Shown: positions 12,718 through 25,906, counted from the stretch's first letter. The stretch: 64,000 nucleotides of DNA from Eonycteris spelaea (GCA_003508835.1 PUFA01000003.1:12687501-12751500), one strand, 5' to 3'. Notes: generated by a model not told the origin, from the letters alone. Made by a program: numbers and translations.

Positions 12718-12755
12718 CACCAAATGGTTGCAACAGCTTGTCAGTAGCAGCTACC
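12718..12755 (-). CDS. Candidate 38-nt internal exon, minus strand, unrecognised protein
   Basis: Read on the minus strand, the 3' splice site is unusually good: a long pyrimidine tract (TTTCTCTAATTTTTCTTTTTCAG) ends exactly at the segment, and the 5' splice site that follows is GTGAGTGC. Two of the three frames of the segment contain a stop. The open one reads VAATDKLLQPFG and ends one base into a codon, which fits the start phase of the candidate exon at 1,468-1,592, about 11 kb downstream. I do not recognise the peptide. The splice signals are directly visible; that the segment is spliced and translated is inference, because pseudo-exons with strong sites are frequent in introns. Confidence 0.3.
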
Positions 12756-12975
12756 CTGAAAAAGAAAAATTAGAGAAATGAGTCGTTCTTAATGACTTTT
12801 GTCAGTGAAGTATTAATTCAAAATATAACTAAATAGGGCACGGCAAGAAAATTTTCCCTTGGTTGGAAAGTTTTCAGTGGCCAAGAGAAAGAAACAATTG
12901 GAACTTGAGAAGTGAAATTCCATGAGACAAAAAATATTTTTCATCTAACATCAAAAGCTAATTAGTGAACAACAG

Positions 12976-12993
12976 CAACACACACACACACAC
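12976..12993. repeat. Short (CA)n microsatellite
   Basis: About nine CA units form a pure run. Confidence 0.85.
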
Positions 12994-12999
12994 ATCAAT

Positions 13000-13115
13000 A
13001 AATAGTTACTAAACAAAATTTTATGTAGTGGATGTTCCAGATAACAAGGTGCTGGGGTAATAGATTTCTGAGATAACCTCCCTTCTCCACAAGTTTATGA
13101 TCTAGATGAGAATAG
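13000..13115 (-). repeat. L2 LINE fragment
   Basis: AATAAATAGTTACTAAAC, TCCAGATAACAAGGTGCTGG and CTCCACAAGTTTATGATCTA correspond in order to the reverse complement of the L2 3' end ('caataaatatttattgag', 'caggcactgtgctgg', 'aaggagctcacagtcta'). Confidence 0.45.
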
Positions 13116-16060
13116 AAAGATGCATGTAGATATTCTGAATCAGATAGGAGAACCTTGACCTCTTTCATTGTTATTTGGCTCAGTGCTGCCAGATCTCCGA
13201 CCTAGATGTGGTAGATGTTCATCTGGCAGGTCTTGATTATCCCAGAGTTGCCTCACTTTTTGACCCCCTGTACACACGCAGTCAGCCAAACTGAGCTCAT
13301 CCAACCACCAAAGAGCTCCCATGGAGTCTTCCGCCTGTTTCTGCTTGGGTCATGCTTTATTTTCATACAGTCTTAGGATTCCTGCTTTGGGGCAAGCAGC
13401 TGGGTTGTGGAAAAAAGAGAGAGCTGGAGGAACAAAGAGAAATGGGTCCAATTATCTCCTTGTTGCCCTTTTCTTTGACATTGCCTTTTTTCCCTGACCA
13501 CAGCCTTGTTCTGCCAGATATGCTTCATTTTCTGCATGACTTCCCCTGGATGGGCATTTCAGGCTCTGATTTCCAAGTCTGATCTCCTATTGTAGACTCT
13601 GCCACTATCAAAAAAGAGGATTTAAAGTTCAAAGTGAGTTAGAACAATCCACGTCTTAAAAGTTTGCATCTTTCCGATTCTTCTCTGCCATTGGCTGTTT
13701 CAACAAGTATTAAATTACTGTACATTGTATAGCAAATATCTCCAATGCTCATTCTTTTAAAATGCACCCAGGAAGTCAGTCTTCCAGCTCAGGGTTTGAT
13801 GGTGAAAACTTTTGTTGTTGATGTGAGACACTCATTCTGTGAACTGTGGCAGCACACATTTCTACATGGCTCCCACCTCAATGTTCTTGTCCTTACATAA
13901 GTGACTGAGATGAACTAATTGTTTCTAGATTATTTGAGGTAACAATTGGACTGTTATATCCACATGCACTACATTTTCTGCCACCCCCAGCCACCAAAAT
14001 GCCCCCAAGATGCTTGTGTATGCCCTCCCTATTCACTCTTAGGCATGTCTTTAGAGCAAAAGAACAATTAAATCTTTTTAAACAAAATATACATATTCAT
14101 CAGCTTTTACTCTTCCAGAATTCTAATGAGAAACCATTCTTGAGGGAGTAGTCAGTGTCTCTGGATCTGAGCTAAATAAGCAAGTGCTAAATTCCTAGAT
14201 AAATATTTTTATATAATTCGGTGAACAATGATTTTGAACCCTTTTAGGGCTCTAAAAATCAGACCTAAAGAGTTTTGAAAATACATGCAAAAAAGAGAAG
14301 TGTTTGATTAACTACATAAGATTAAAAAACTACTTAGTTTTATAACTTTCATTATTTAAATAAAGTGTGCTGCATTGGATATAATTTATAACCAACTTAA
14401 ACACGAAATATCATATGATTTGCACATAAAATTAAGTTCCCTAATTGGAAAATGAACATATTTCATAAATGCTGATATTATAAATTGATATAAGCAAAAG
14501 CAAACAAATAAAAAAGTAAAAATAAATTAAAAATAAAAATATTCCTAATATAGATATGCCAAGGAACTGCATTAATGTGGACCTACCATATTTTAAACAT
14601 ATGATTACACAGACACTAATGAGGCTGAAATCAGTCATTGCAATATCTAACTATAAGGCCATGTATTCTTGAATGCAGTTAAAATAAACAATGCTGCTAA
14701 AGTGAAGGGAAAATGGGTACCTCTTCGAAAGTGAGTTGTTCGTATTAGAAATCATTAGTACCTTTATTTTTGAATGTTGGTACAAGTAAATGCTAATTAT
14801 AAATAATTCTTATCTACCTTTAAAGTAGGTTCTTTAAGAACCTCTTGGCAACCACAAAAGCATACTGACTTAAGGAAAAATTAGTTCAATGTTCTATGGT
14901 GATCTAAAGTAAATCATTTAGTTATTTTGATTTAGTCCAACTACATAAATACATTAAATAAAGTTGAGAACACTGCGTTCCTCTGTTGTTTTGGAGAAAT
15001 TAACTTAGCTGTTTTGTTTTTTGTTTTGTTTTGTTTTTAATGTTTTATTTTTTTCATTAATAGCACATTATTCAGAGTCTCACCTCCTCCCACCCCCAGG
15101 TAAACTGCACCAGGCAATAACTTTTGTAAATACCAAGTAAACTTTATAACCCCATTTCAGTGTTTATGCTGAAGAAATTTGCTCTCATTTTAATAATTTC
15201 TTTAATAAAACATTACTTATTTTTTTCTTGCTGTGGACTTATTTGCAAATGAATTAAAAAAATTCCCCTTCTTCCTAGTATTTACAACAAAGTACTAGTT
15301 TTCTTTCCATCTACCAGGTATAATCATGTTTTGAGTTCCTTCATCCCAGAAGAAAATTCACATCTTTTTGTATTTTTGAATCATAGGGAAAAAAAGTTGC
15401 AAACAGATGTGAACATTCTCAAAGTGGCATTCATTGATTTTTAGGTATGATTGAAATAATACTGTTGGGTTATCTTCAGGGAGATGGGGCCGGGTGCTTC
15501 TATGGGAAGATGCTGATACCAGACTGAGAGAAAGTTGGTTCTCAGAGGCTGAAAAGAGAGAAGGGCGGTGGGTTCTATGATTAGCCACAATGCTCACACA
15601 GGATAGAATAAGCTCCCAGTCATAGCAGGGCCTAGGCATAAATGCTTGGGTACTGAGCATTAAGCGTCATGGCCTTGGAAGCCATGGTGAAAGAGATGAA
15701 TGCCTCTCCTTTCTAATTGATCATGGGAGCCAGGAGAAAAGAAAAAAAAAATGCTCCTACAAGAGGAAGCATTAATGAAGATAAAGAAATGTGACATTTC
15801 TTTTTTCTGTGCATAGTGATGAAAAAACTGTTCTGTTATAAACATATTATAAAATAAGAATCTGAAATATAAAAGTTTTCCTCTTTAGAAAATATATGCC
15901 AGTAGTTAGGTCAAGACCTTTAAGCTATTTTAAAAGTTACTATTGATTTATTAAGAAGGAGATTAGTACATAGAAAGTATTACAGTTTTTTGAAATGCTG
16001 TCTTGACCCAGGTTTGAGGCCATGGTTAGAAGCTGGTTAGTTCCCCTTGTTAAGAAGCCT
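13116..16060. other. Unique AT-rich DNA, no gene recognised
   Basis: No repeat family was identified apart from a TTTTG-rich stretch at about 15,013-15,038. The minus-strand 100-codon frame ending at 15,358 is preceded on that strand by a good acceptor-like tract (CCTTCTCTTTTCAG near 15,550), but I find no homology and no partner exon, so I do not call it. Confidence 0.4.
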
Positions 16061-16450
16061 TTTAAATGTACAGCCCTAATCACCCACCATGTTGGGCTCT
16101 CATAATCTGGGCCATACACACTTACCCTAATCATCCCAGGGCTAGGTATCAGACAACCAAGGACAGCCCCTGCACCCCAAAGCTTTCTAAAATTATTGAA
16201 ATTGCCAATCCTAAACGTGCTGAGCCTGACTTACCCATTTCTTCCCACAGACACCACACTGAATGTATTTGTCCGCAGCAACTCCCTTGCCTTATGACTG
16301 ACCCTGGTACTTCTCCTGAGTGGCCCTCAGTGCTATGGTCTTGCCAGAGATCTCTGAATAATGAATGAAATAGTAAAATTCTATCTCTTTCTCTCAATGG
16401 GCATTTGACTTCCCCCAAGGTAATGTGTTTAGAACACATTTCTCATGCCC
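16061..16450. repeat. Possible unidentified interspersed repeat (LTR-like)
   Basis: This block is more GC-rich than its surroundings and has overlapping open frames of about 100 codons on both strands, with no coding character I recognise. A run ending in GAATAATGAATGAAATAG, then CTCTTTCTCTC, resembles the polyadenylation-signal and U5-like end of some LTRs. I cannot name a family, and it may simply be unique DNA. Confidence 0.2.
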
Positions 16451-16869
16451 GCTAACATTCACCACTAGAGCCCACTTCTGTGCATCTGAGGTTGACATGA
16501 GGGTTAATAGCCTTTTTGTTGGGTCCTAATGCAACTTTCAAATTATTACTTCTTCCTTCTCTTCTGAAGCACTTGCCATTTAAATTGACTGTCCTAATCC
16601 TACCTTATTTAATAAAGACATTGAATAGTTGTGCTCTTGCTTATCTTCTGTATTTCAAGTCCTGCCAGCATGCTGGCTGACTGCAGCTTTAGCACCATTT
16701 GTCTATGTATTACATACTCTAGCATATTCCTTCATATGTGTTCTCTGATCTGATTTTGTTCTTGATCTTCACCTTTATGCATCTTCAAAACCACTTCTAA
16801 AATTAGTTTTGAAGGTCAGAAGTCCAAAATCACTCTCACTGGGCTAAAGTCGAAGTGTCAGTAGCGAAC

Positions 16870-18925
16870 CAAAAGCCTCTTTTTATAAAATCAATAGAAT
16901 TAATAAACATTTAGCCACACTAAAAATAAAAAAAGAAAAGATATAACTCATCAATATCAAAAATAAAGTGGGATATCACTAGAGGTTAATAGATATTAAA
17001 ATGATAACAAAAGAAAATGGCAAATAAATATGACAAATTAGATGTAGTATATGAAATTTTTTGAAAATCATAAATTATCAATTTCACCTAAGAAGAAATA
17101 GATAACATGAATAGTCCTATTCCATTAAAGAAATGGAATTTATTATTAAAAACCTTTGGAAAAAAGAAATCTTTATCCTATATGGTTTCACTGGTGAATT
17201 TACCAAACATTTAAAGAGCAAATAACAACAAATCTACACAATTTTTTCCAAGAAATATTAGAAGGAACACTGCCCAAGTTATTTTATAAGACGAGAATTA
17301 CCCTAACAGCAAGATTAAACACAAACAGTACAGAAAAAGACAAAAGAACAAACAAAAAAACAAAAATTCTATAGATCAATTTCTCTCATAAAAAGACTCG
17401 AAAATCTTTAATAAAGTACTAAAAGTTTAACCCAGCAATATTAGAAAAAGAATAATACACCAAGGCCAAGTGGGATTCACCCTGAGAATGCAAGGCTAGT
17501 TCAAATCTTGGAAATCAATCAATGTAATCAATTATATTACAGATCGAAGGTGAAAAGGCCATGTGATTGTGTCAGTTGATGCTCAAAAAGTATTTGACAA
17601 AATTCAACCTCCATAATGATATGAAAAAAAAAACACTCAGAAAATTAGGAATTGAAGGGAACTTCCTCAACATGAAAGAGGTCATCTATAGGAAAACTAC
17701 AGTAATAATATTTTGGTTGATAAAAAAATGGGTTATTTCTCCCAAAGATAGGAATAAGGCCAGAATGTCAACTCCTACCACTCCTACATATCATGCAATG
17801 AGTTAATAAAATTAATCTATATAGATTGCAAAGGAAAAAATAAATATCTATTTACAAATTACTCTTGTTTATATAAGAAAATATTGTTAGAAGAATGAAA
17901 AGTTATAGATAGGAAGAAGATATTTGCAAACACATATCTAACAATGCACATCCAGAATCTATAAAAAAAATTGACATGTATCTAAACTTTGTATAGTAAT
18001 ATACTGAAAAGAAATACACAAAATTATTAACTGACAAAATGATCAAATCTCAATAGTAATGAAACAAACAGCCTTGTTAAAAATAGGCAAAATGTTTGAG
18101 AAGACACTTGTAAACAGGGCATATAGAAGGCAAATAAGAACATGAAAAGATGCGCAATATCAGTAGTCATTAGGGAAATGCAAATTAAAGCCATGGTAAG
18201 ATGCTGCTACACATCTGTTGGGACAGTTATAAAGAAAAGCAAAAAAAAAAAAAAAAAAAAAAAAGGCCCTTGCATTTATGCTAGTGCTGGCTAGAATGTG
18301 AAACAACTAGAACTCTCATATGTTCCTGATGGATTCAAATGTGACAACCATCCTGAAAACTGTTGATAGCTTCTTATAAAGTGAAACGTACACTGCACAC
18401 ACTTGTTACATATCACTGTCATTCACCCTAGGTAAAAACTCATTCATACAAAAACCTGTACAGGAATGTATATAGCAGACCTAGTCATAATTGACCTGAC
18501 CTGTTAACAACCCAAGTATTCTTTCTTCTTCAAATGAATGGATACACAATTGGTAAATGTATACACTAGAGTAGTACTAATACTAACACTAGTGCTAATA
18601 AAAAAAAACTGGTAGATGTGGCAACATCAACACATCTCAAAGGAATTATGTTGAGTAAAGAAGCCAGCCTCTCCCAAGGTTACATACTGTATCCCATTTA
18701 TAGGACACTCTGGGAAAAGGCAAAACTAGAGCACAGAACAGATGAGTGTTTATCATGCTTTAGAGACAGCTCATAGGAGGTTTTGAGAGGCTGAAACTCT
18801 TCTATATCCTGACTGTGGTGGTGGTCACCTGAATCTGTATTATTTATTAAATTTTGAATTGTGCACCATAAAAGAGCCAATTTTACTGTATGTTAATTTA
18901 ACAAGTAAAATTGTGGAAAATAGTC
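16870..18925 (+). mobile_element. 5'-truncated, decayed L1 (ORF2 part plus 3' UTR)
   Basis: Starting near 16,880 the order of landmarks is that of L1 ORF2: AATCAATAGAATTAATAAAC, the reverse-transcriptase region (TTCACTGGTGAATTTACCAA; GATCAATTTCTCTCATAAA; CCAAGTGGGATTCACCCTGA; ATGCTCAAAAAGTATTTGAC), then after an internal loss the ORF2 tail (GAAGATATTTGCAAACACAT; GGGAAATGCAAATTAAAGCC). The 3' UTR follows, with ATGAATGGATACACAATTGG, a GGTGGTGGTCACCTGAATC block and the end ATTTAACAAGTAAAATT. Frames are broken by many stops, so no protein is made. It is an ancient copy of the L1M group by divergence; the subfamily is not determined. Confidence 0.85.
18241..18264 (+). repeat. A24 run inside the L1 copy
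   Basis: A pure run of 24 A replaces an A-rich site of the L1 ORF2 tail. It is internal to the element, 660 bp from its 3' end, and so is not the poly(A) tail of this copy. Confidence 0.9.
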
Positions 18926-21900
18926 CATGAAGGAGAAACAGCTCCCAGCATTTTACTCACTTGCCAGGCACATTTAATATTTTCGAAATTATTTTGTTCA
19001 TATCCCATATCACATGGGGATGTAGGAGGGCGAGCAACAGTTGTCCTAGGATCAAGGCTCAAAGGCTAAGTCAATACTTCTGTATCAGGATTTCAAGGGT
19101 GTGGTGAACAGAGCTGCTACACTTCACCTTGGTTTGCGGGGAGGGTGGCATTTTCATGTCCATTAATACACAGCAATGTTGCTCCTTAGAGTAGCCCTGA
19201 CTATGAATGCCTTGCCATCACAAAACAATATCCCCTACCTCTACCCTTCACCCACAAAATTGCATATGATATTTCAAGTGTCATGAGTTATGGAATTTCA
19301 TTTTTTTACCTTAAGACTTTAATGCATTTTTGAAATTCCAATTTTGGGAGAGGTCACACTCATTCTAAATTATTATACTGGTATGCACATCAAGCAATGC
19401 CTGTCCCTTTTAGAATATTTATTTTATTTTTGAATATGGGAATGAATGAAGACCTTTACATAGGGAGAGTCGAGTGGGTTGCTTTAACTATAATAGTGTC
19501 TTATAGAAGTTAGAAGCTTACAGTAGCTTAGGAGTCTAAGTAACCCTTGGTTTTTTTAATTCATAAAATTGCAATAGCAGTACCAACCTTATGGGGATAT
19601 CAAGGGTTACATTAGTAGGAAAAGGTACCTTATTTGAATAGGCTTTCAACAAATAGAAATTAGTTTAGTTGAGAGGAAGAGGCACAGGAACACTTGGAGG
19701 AATTCACAATTTTTACTATTTCATTTTGCCTAGGGCTAGAGCAGTAAATCTAAACTAATCCCATTGTAAGGAGAGCTCTACATTCCATGGCCTGAGGTAA
19801 CGATTGTCAGACCTACTCTCTGCTCTCTTTAGTGGGCTGGTGGCTATTTGCAAAGCTATCTAAGTATTATTGAATCCTAAAAAAATATAAATAAACATAA
19901 ACATAAAATGTTTTTCCTGTCTTTTTAATCTTTCAAGTTGTGAAATTCTACACAGTCTAATCCTGAAAGCAATTCCCATGGTATGGTACACACTAGAGGA
20001 ATTAACTGATTACTGCTGTTCAGAAATGTAGTCTTGGGTATGGTAATAGCCACCTCCTTCCAGCAAGACACAGTCTTGTTTATCATTATTGGTTTGGACT
20101 CTTCTGAGAATCTTTGACACATATAACAAGGTTCATTTCCAAGCAATTTGAATTAATTTTTTTTCATGATTCCATGAAGCACTGGCAAATGCTTCCCCCA
20201 AATTAGAATCCTTTACATTTTTCTTCTCTTTCTCTTGCTTCTTTCCCCATTGATATTACCCAGAATTAAATAGCCATACTGACCAGAAAATAGCTCCATT
20301 ATTTTACACAGTTATGGATGGTTTACTTAAACATTATTGGGCAGAATAACACAGTCATAGTTTTAAAACTGAAAGTGATGAAGCAAATTAGAGTTTTATT
20401 CATGGATTAGAAATAACAGCCATTTCTTAAGTCTGTTTTCTAGTAACAATCGCACGCAATTTCTTCTACCTCTCAGTCAATACACCTTGCTTAACACATC
20501 CAGCGCCTTCTTCTTCCAAATACAGGTTATTAGCAATAGTATCCAGATGTTTAGTCACTTCAGTGTTTCCACATGCAATTATGCAGGTGTTCTTGACCAC
20601 TTCCTAAGCTTTGAAATGAGTAAGACCTCTTTTACCCACCCAGCCTTATAGTAGCTTCCGGCTCCGGTCTTTGGTCAACATCACCCAACTGGCCCAATTA
20701 TATATATCTCTCCACTCCTCAGTTAGACGATAAAGCCTATAGGCAGGCAGCATAATGGTGTAAAAGGACACTTTCATTAAGAGAACATTTAATATGTCAT
20801 TGACTCATTGCTCTGCCCCACTCTAAGAGTATAAGCTTAGATGAATTGCATACTTTCTTACAACCTTTATTTACTCATTTTACAAACGAGAAGAAACTCC
20901 AGGTGGTTAAGACCCCTGATAACAGTAAATATACATAGCATGTTTGTTTCCTCTCCCTATGTTAATATCCTCGCAAGTAGAAATTTCATTCTTAATATTG
21001 GCAGATATCATGTCTAACGTTACGTGTTTGAACCCTTTTAGAGCAGGCATACCCATCTACTTTCTCACTGTCCTGCCACTCTTCACTGTATATATATAGC
21101 TACCATATAGTTATGCTACTCGCCCACTACTTGGAGGCACTTGCATTTGCTAGAATCCTTCGATCAAGCATTTCATATCTAAATACAAAGTTCAATACAT
21201 AAATTAATAATTGGTAAAGAAGAACCACTTTCTCCAGTGATATATGTTTCTGTCGGTGAGTAGGGCCACATTTTTTAACCACTGAAGCAACAGCTATTCC
21301 ATGACAGTCACTGATTTCATTTGTCACTTTATTGTCAGAGTCAGAGGAGTGAATTAAAGCTGGAGCTGTCATTGTCATTTTTTGAGAACATTTCTTTTCC
21401 AAGCGCTGTTTATAGTTTGTTGTTTCACTGGATAGAAAAGCATTTCTTAGGAGAAAATGTGGTCTTTGCCTTTCCTCATGACCTTCCCTTTTCCTTAAAC
21501 ATCAAAATATGTTTTCCACAAATGGAGCCCTCCAAAAGTCACAATTCCAGGACTAGATCATGTACACCAGGTAAGTATAAAATCATCTTTTATACAGTAC
21601 ACCTGTATTCAGTTAGAAGCGAGAATGGATCAAAGACCAAGGGAATCTGTTGTGTATTGACCTAGCTGCCAGGAACAGAAAGTTCCTCTCAACATTCAGG
21701 AATTTCTGATAACATGGAAGTATGTTTGGCAAGGCCATTGCTAGTTTAAAAGGTACCTTCTGTGAATTAGAAAAAAAAAATTTCCTTCTCGACAGACAAA
21801 GCATGGCTTGGTAAGTCAAGGTGTGGTTAGGTTTTAGTCCACACTCATCCTCTTGGTCAGTGGCCACTTTATAGTTTACACTTACAGAAGTATTTATATA

Positions 21901-22240
21901 TACTACATATGATATACCTAGTGATGAACTTATAAATATTTTTTTCACTTTCATGTCTTCTTTGTGCCTTTTTATATTTTCCCTTTTCCTTTTTCCCCCA
22001 TTTTTTTTTTTTTTTCTGTCTCTGTGTTCAGGGAAGAAAGCACACATAACTGCTGGAATAAAGGAAGACAATTCCCATCCCAGCACCCTGATCTTAAGGC
22101 TTGAGCAAGAGTCTTCCTGTTTGAAGGAGTCATAAGGAGAAAGAGATATAATGGAGCAAGGCAGGGATAGAGAACTGAGCAGGTGTGATTAGGTTCCAAA
22201 AGAAAGGTTTCTGAACTTCCTGGGCAGATCCACAGGAAAA
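18926..22240. other. Unique AT-rich DNA, no gene recognised
   Basis: The longest frames here (157 codons on the minus strand from 22,086; 114 codons on the plus strand from 21,321) have no recognisable domain, lie in AT- and poly-Y/R-rich sequence, and overlap one another on opposite strands. A good plus-strand donor-like site, CACCAG followed by GTAAGTAT, lies at about 21,570 without a matching acceptor that stands out. Confidence 0.45.
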
Positions 22241-22245
22241 GAAAA

Positions 22246-22272
22246 CAAGCAAGCAAACAAACAAACAAAGTC
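22246..22272 (+). repeat. Short (CAAA)n repeat
   Basis: Consecutive AAGCAAGC and AAACAAACAAACAAA units are visible. Confidence 0.75.
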
Positions 22273-22429
22273 AAAGAAAGAATGGTTGTAACTAGAGAAG
22301 GCCACTTATAGCCTCTCAAACACCCAGGCCCTTATTGGTACAATAACAGCAGAGATTCCTGCACCCACAGATGGGATCTGAAAACCACAGAGTGGCCAAG
22401 TGAGCAAAAATAAAGAACCTCTCAGTGGT

Positions 22430-22489
22430 GACCTCTGGGTTAATGTCTAAGAATAAACTGACCTCTGGGTTAATATGTAAGAATAAACT
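22430..22489 (+). repeat. 30-bp tandem duplication
   Basis: Two adjacent 30-bp units, 22,430-22,459 and 22,460-22,489, each begin GACCTCTGGGTTAAT and end AAGAATAAACT. They differ at two positions in the middle. This is a simple segmental duplication in otherwise unique DNA. Confidence 0.95.
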
Positions 22490-22984
22490 CCCCTCTCCCA
22501 AACTAAAAATGTTTTCTGTGCTAAGATTCACTGAAACCTTGCTCAGTCCTTGGAAGTGAGGGTCATAGCAGGTGCATCCCAAAGACTAGAGCTGACATTT
22601 TTAGCAGCCCATCAGATGGTATATAAAATATAAGAAAATGTGAGTTATTTGAAACTAAAATGATATTCAGGCAAATCTTAGTCTTTGGATGATGCTCGCT
22701 ACCTCTAGACAATCTAGATTAGAAGATGATTACCAATGTTGACTGAGAGGGTGCAGTACCCGTCATAGTTCCTGGTTGTATAAAGGTAGGACCTTCTCAA
22801 ATTGTGGGCATCTACGATTTGGCAGTAGGAACTTTAAAGAAAGGGAGAAGTAATAATTTCTTGCCTTTTCTCCTTCAGCAAGATATGGTTTCAGTGCTAC
22901 TTCTTAAAATCAAAGGAAAGACTCACTAAATATGGCAATAGGTCCTCGGCCAGCCCATGGCAGAGAAGTGTTTGGGTCAGATGG

Positions 22985-23190
22985 TATTTCAGATGCCACT
23001 CGCATACCACCTTTTAAAAAATAAATTTTTTATGGTCAGAACACTTAACATGAGATCTACTCTCAACAAATGTTTAAGTGTCCAATACAGTGTTGTTAAC
23101 TACAGCCACCGTGTTTTACAGCAGCTCGCTAGAACCTACTCATCTTGCATAATTGAGATTTTATGCCAATTGATTAGCAATTCTTTATTT
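22985..23190 (-). mobile_element. L1 3' UTR fragment
   Basis: TTAACATGAGATCTACTCTC, CAACAAATGTTTAAGTGTCC, AATACAGTGTTGTTAACTAC, CTAGAACCTACTCATCTTGC and GATTAGCAATTC follow the order of the reverse-complemented 3' UTR of older L1 families. No coding part is retained. Confidence 0.65.
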
Positions 23191-25900
23191 TTTTTTTCTG
23201 CCTTCAGTGTGTGTTTACTCATGCCATATCCTCTTCTGCTCAGAAAGTTCTGGCTCTAGCTTCAGAAGATAAACCCCATTTCAGTCGTCCTTGGTCCTGT
23301 CTCCTGCCACCATGCCTTGACAAAGGCACGTTTTTCTGACTGAAAAGGTCTAAGACATCCTGACGTGACTGTCTGCTGCACTGTTGGCCTAGTAGAACTT
23401 GGAATTCTGGGAGAGAAAATTACAATGTATATACATATCCAAACTTCTCTTGCAGGGAGAGAAAAGATTTTGTCACCTGTTAAAGTGACAGCCATCTCAG
23501 GAAATCTACTGACCTAGTCATAAAAAGCATGGGCCTGGAGGCCAGAGAGACTTCATTAAGTGGCATATTCTCTGTACAAAGCTGGAGGTGGACTTTGACA
23601 ATAATAAATGCTAGGCTAGGTAACCACCTGGAAAATACATGAAAACAAAGTGAAAATCTTTACCTCTCTCTTTACACTTCCTAGAAGGAAGAGAGAAAAA
23701 GGTTGACTTTCACTATTTCGGCCTATATTTACCAAACTAGTTTGAGGGATTGCATCCACTCACAGCATGAAAACAGATTGTCTGGACCAAAGTAATTTAA
23801 TTCCATCCAAATTTGAGTGAGGCCTCCGTCTGATGAGATTTTAGCCTCTGTCCAAGGAGGAAGTGACAGCTGAAGGAAGTGACCAGGTACTCAGCTGAAT
23901 CACCACATTTCCATAAGGATGGATGTGGCTTAGTGATATACAAAGCATCAGAGCCTTGCCTTAAAGATCCCAGGAATAAATATGCAACAAAAACTGTGTA
24001 GACAGATAGAGAAAGGAATAATCCCTCTGCCCTGCACCCCGCCTGGATGAGAGGAGAGTCTGTTTGCATGCAGGTGGTATGATATGGACACTTTACGTGC
24101 TGAACTCTTTGTTGCCCTACACCAAGAGGCAGGTAAAGCCAAGTTGCTGAGGACAACAGTACATTTTACTAAATCTATGAAACCTATCATTGTCTGTAAT
24201 GCCATACTGTGAAAAAATTGAAAAAGCAGAGCAAATGCAGACTTCCTCATAAAATGGCTACTGCTCCCAAAAAGCAATTGCATAGCTCAGGTTGTTCTGT
24301 TTTAAAGAAATGTAAAAATTCACAGAAAAACTTAGAGCCCTTAAATATAGCCAGCAGTACTCAATATTTGTAGACAAACTGAATGTCCTGATTAATTTAG
24401 CACCCTGTACCCTTCTTTTTGTCTTTTCTCTCAGTTTTTTTAAGGCCACATCTTATGATTTGATTGATGAAAAAAAAGCAAAGTTTATGTTTTTCCAAAG
24501 TATTGTATGTGGCACTTTCATTTTGAGAAAAAGATGATGGGAGGAGAGGGTGACGAAAAAGTCTTTTGTTGTCATGGAAGTATATGCATTGAATAAGCCA
24601 TCCTAGAGTCATATTGCAAAGCCTAACATATATATTCCAACATGACTCAAAGTCCACAGCTATTTCCAGTATATTACGTGGCACAAATGTGTTTCCCTTA
24701 TGGTCTAAAAGTTGCAAATACCACAAAGTTCTGTGTTAAAGGAAATGTGTGAAAAAGATAAGGTCCTTTTGTGACCAAATCCTGTATGGTGCTCCACTAT
24801 CGACAGATTTTGTTTGTTAAAGCTGTAATTCCTGGCAAATACTACCAGAAGCCTGTTTCTCTGGAGGATATGAAGTCAAATATGGATACCACCAACTAGA
24901 AAATATTTAGTAAAAAGTTACATATTCTTGGGAGTCCACTGAAGTATTTCTCATTTGTACAAACTTCTGACTTGAGTTCATGGGGGTCACACGTGAACTT
25001 TCAAGAAAAATATAAAAATTGTAGACAGGAGAAGGTGGGAAGTGGAATTATTACAGGATATAACACCTTCGCGAGTGGAGAAACAAGGAAAGAATATCTT
25101 ACGGGGGAGGATAGTTATTCTTCTGAGGAAGAGAAAAACATCTGTCTTTGGGTTTAGATCATTAATAACTTTCATCTAGTTACTTATTTGCTCTTTAGTT
25201 CTTGAGTATTTTGATGATATCATACAGTATCTGTTGTTTAGTTATGAGGTTCAGAGCCTAAATAATTGTATCTTTTTTCCCCCATCATCACCTTTGTTTT
25301 TCTTAAAATTATGTATTTCATATTTAAACTAAATGTTCTTTGTTTCTGAATATTGTGCCATTTATCATAGCACACGTAATTAAAAAAGAAAAAACGTGAT
25401 AGCTTTTGGTAGTGAATACTGAGGACTCGAAATTCCTAAAATATGCAGCATCTGGTTTGTGAATTATGACAAGAAAAAAATTCTGAGATGTTCTAAATTA
25501 AACTTATAATGGCCAGAGAATGAGAGAAAGAGACAGAACAGTTAGTCTGTCAATAGCTGTGGATCAGCTCTGACAGAAGACTGATCACATCCCTGTGTAG
25601 CTATTGGAATTTCGGGTTAATTTCCACATGGGTATTTTTGCGGTTTTCCAAAAGAGAGAAACCAGGAGCCATGGAATCTCAGGAGTCTCTGCTTCTAATA
25701 TACGAATGAGCTTTCTGGACCCTGCTGTGGACACTGCTGCAGACTGCTGCACCTATTCCAGAACTAGCCCGCTTTACCTGCCCCTTACCCTTTATCTATA
25801 GCTTATGTAAATCCTTTCCGAATGTCTTGCAAAACTCCTGGATATTGGACATGTTGTCTTTTTTATCTAGCCATGCTGCTGGTGGTTTAGACTCCATGCC
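23191..25900. other. Unique DNA, no gene recognised
   Basis: Several overlapping minus-strand frames of about 110-120 codons occur at 23,797-24,726, but in different frames and without a recognisable domain. A good minus-strand acceptor-like tract (CTTTTTCAATTTTTTCACAG) ends at about 24,211, followed only by a weak donor. Confidence 0.45.
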
Positions 25901-25906
25901 CCAAGG

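Noticed and set aside
15358..15660. Minus-strand 100-codon frame with an upstream acceptor-like tract
   Set aside because: No donor that stands out, no partner exon in matching phase and no recognisable homology.
21613..22086. 157-codon minus-strand frame, one of the longest in the window
   Set aside because: No recognisable domain, lysine-rich poly-purine translation near its start, a second long frame on the opposite strand over its 3' part, and no splice or promoter context. Treated as chance.
23948..24283. Minus-strand frame downstream of a strong acceptor-like tract near 24,211
   Set aside because: Only a weak donor (GTAAAGTG) is available and the translation is not recognisable.
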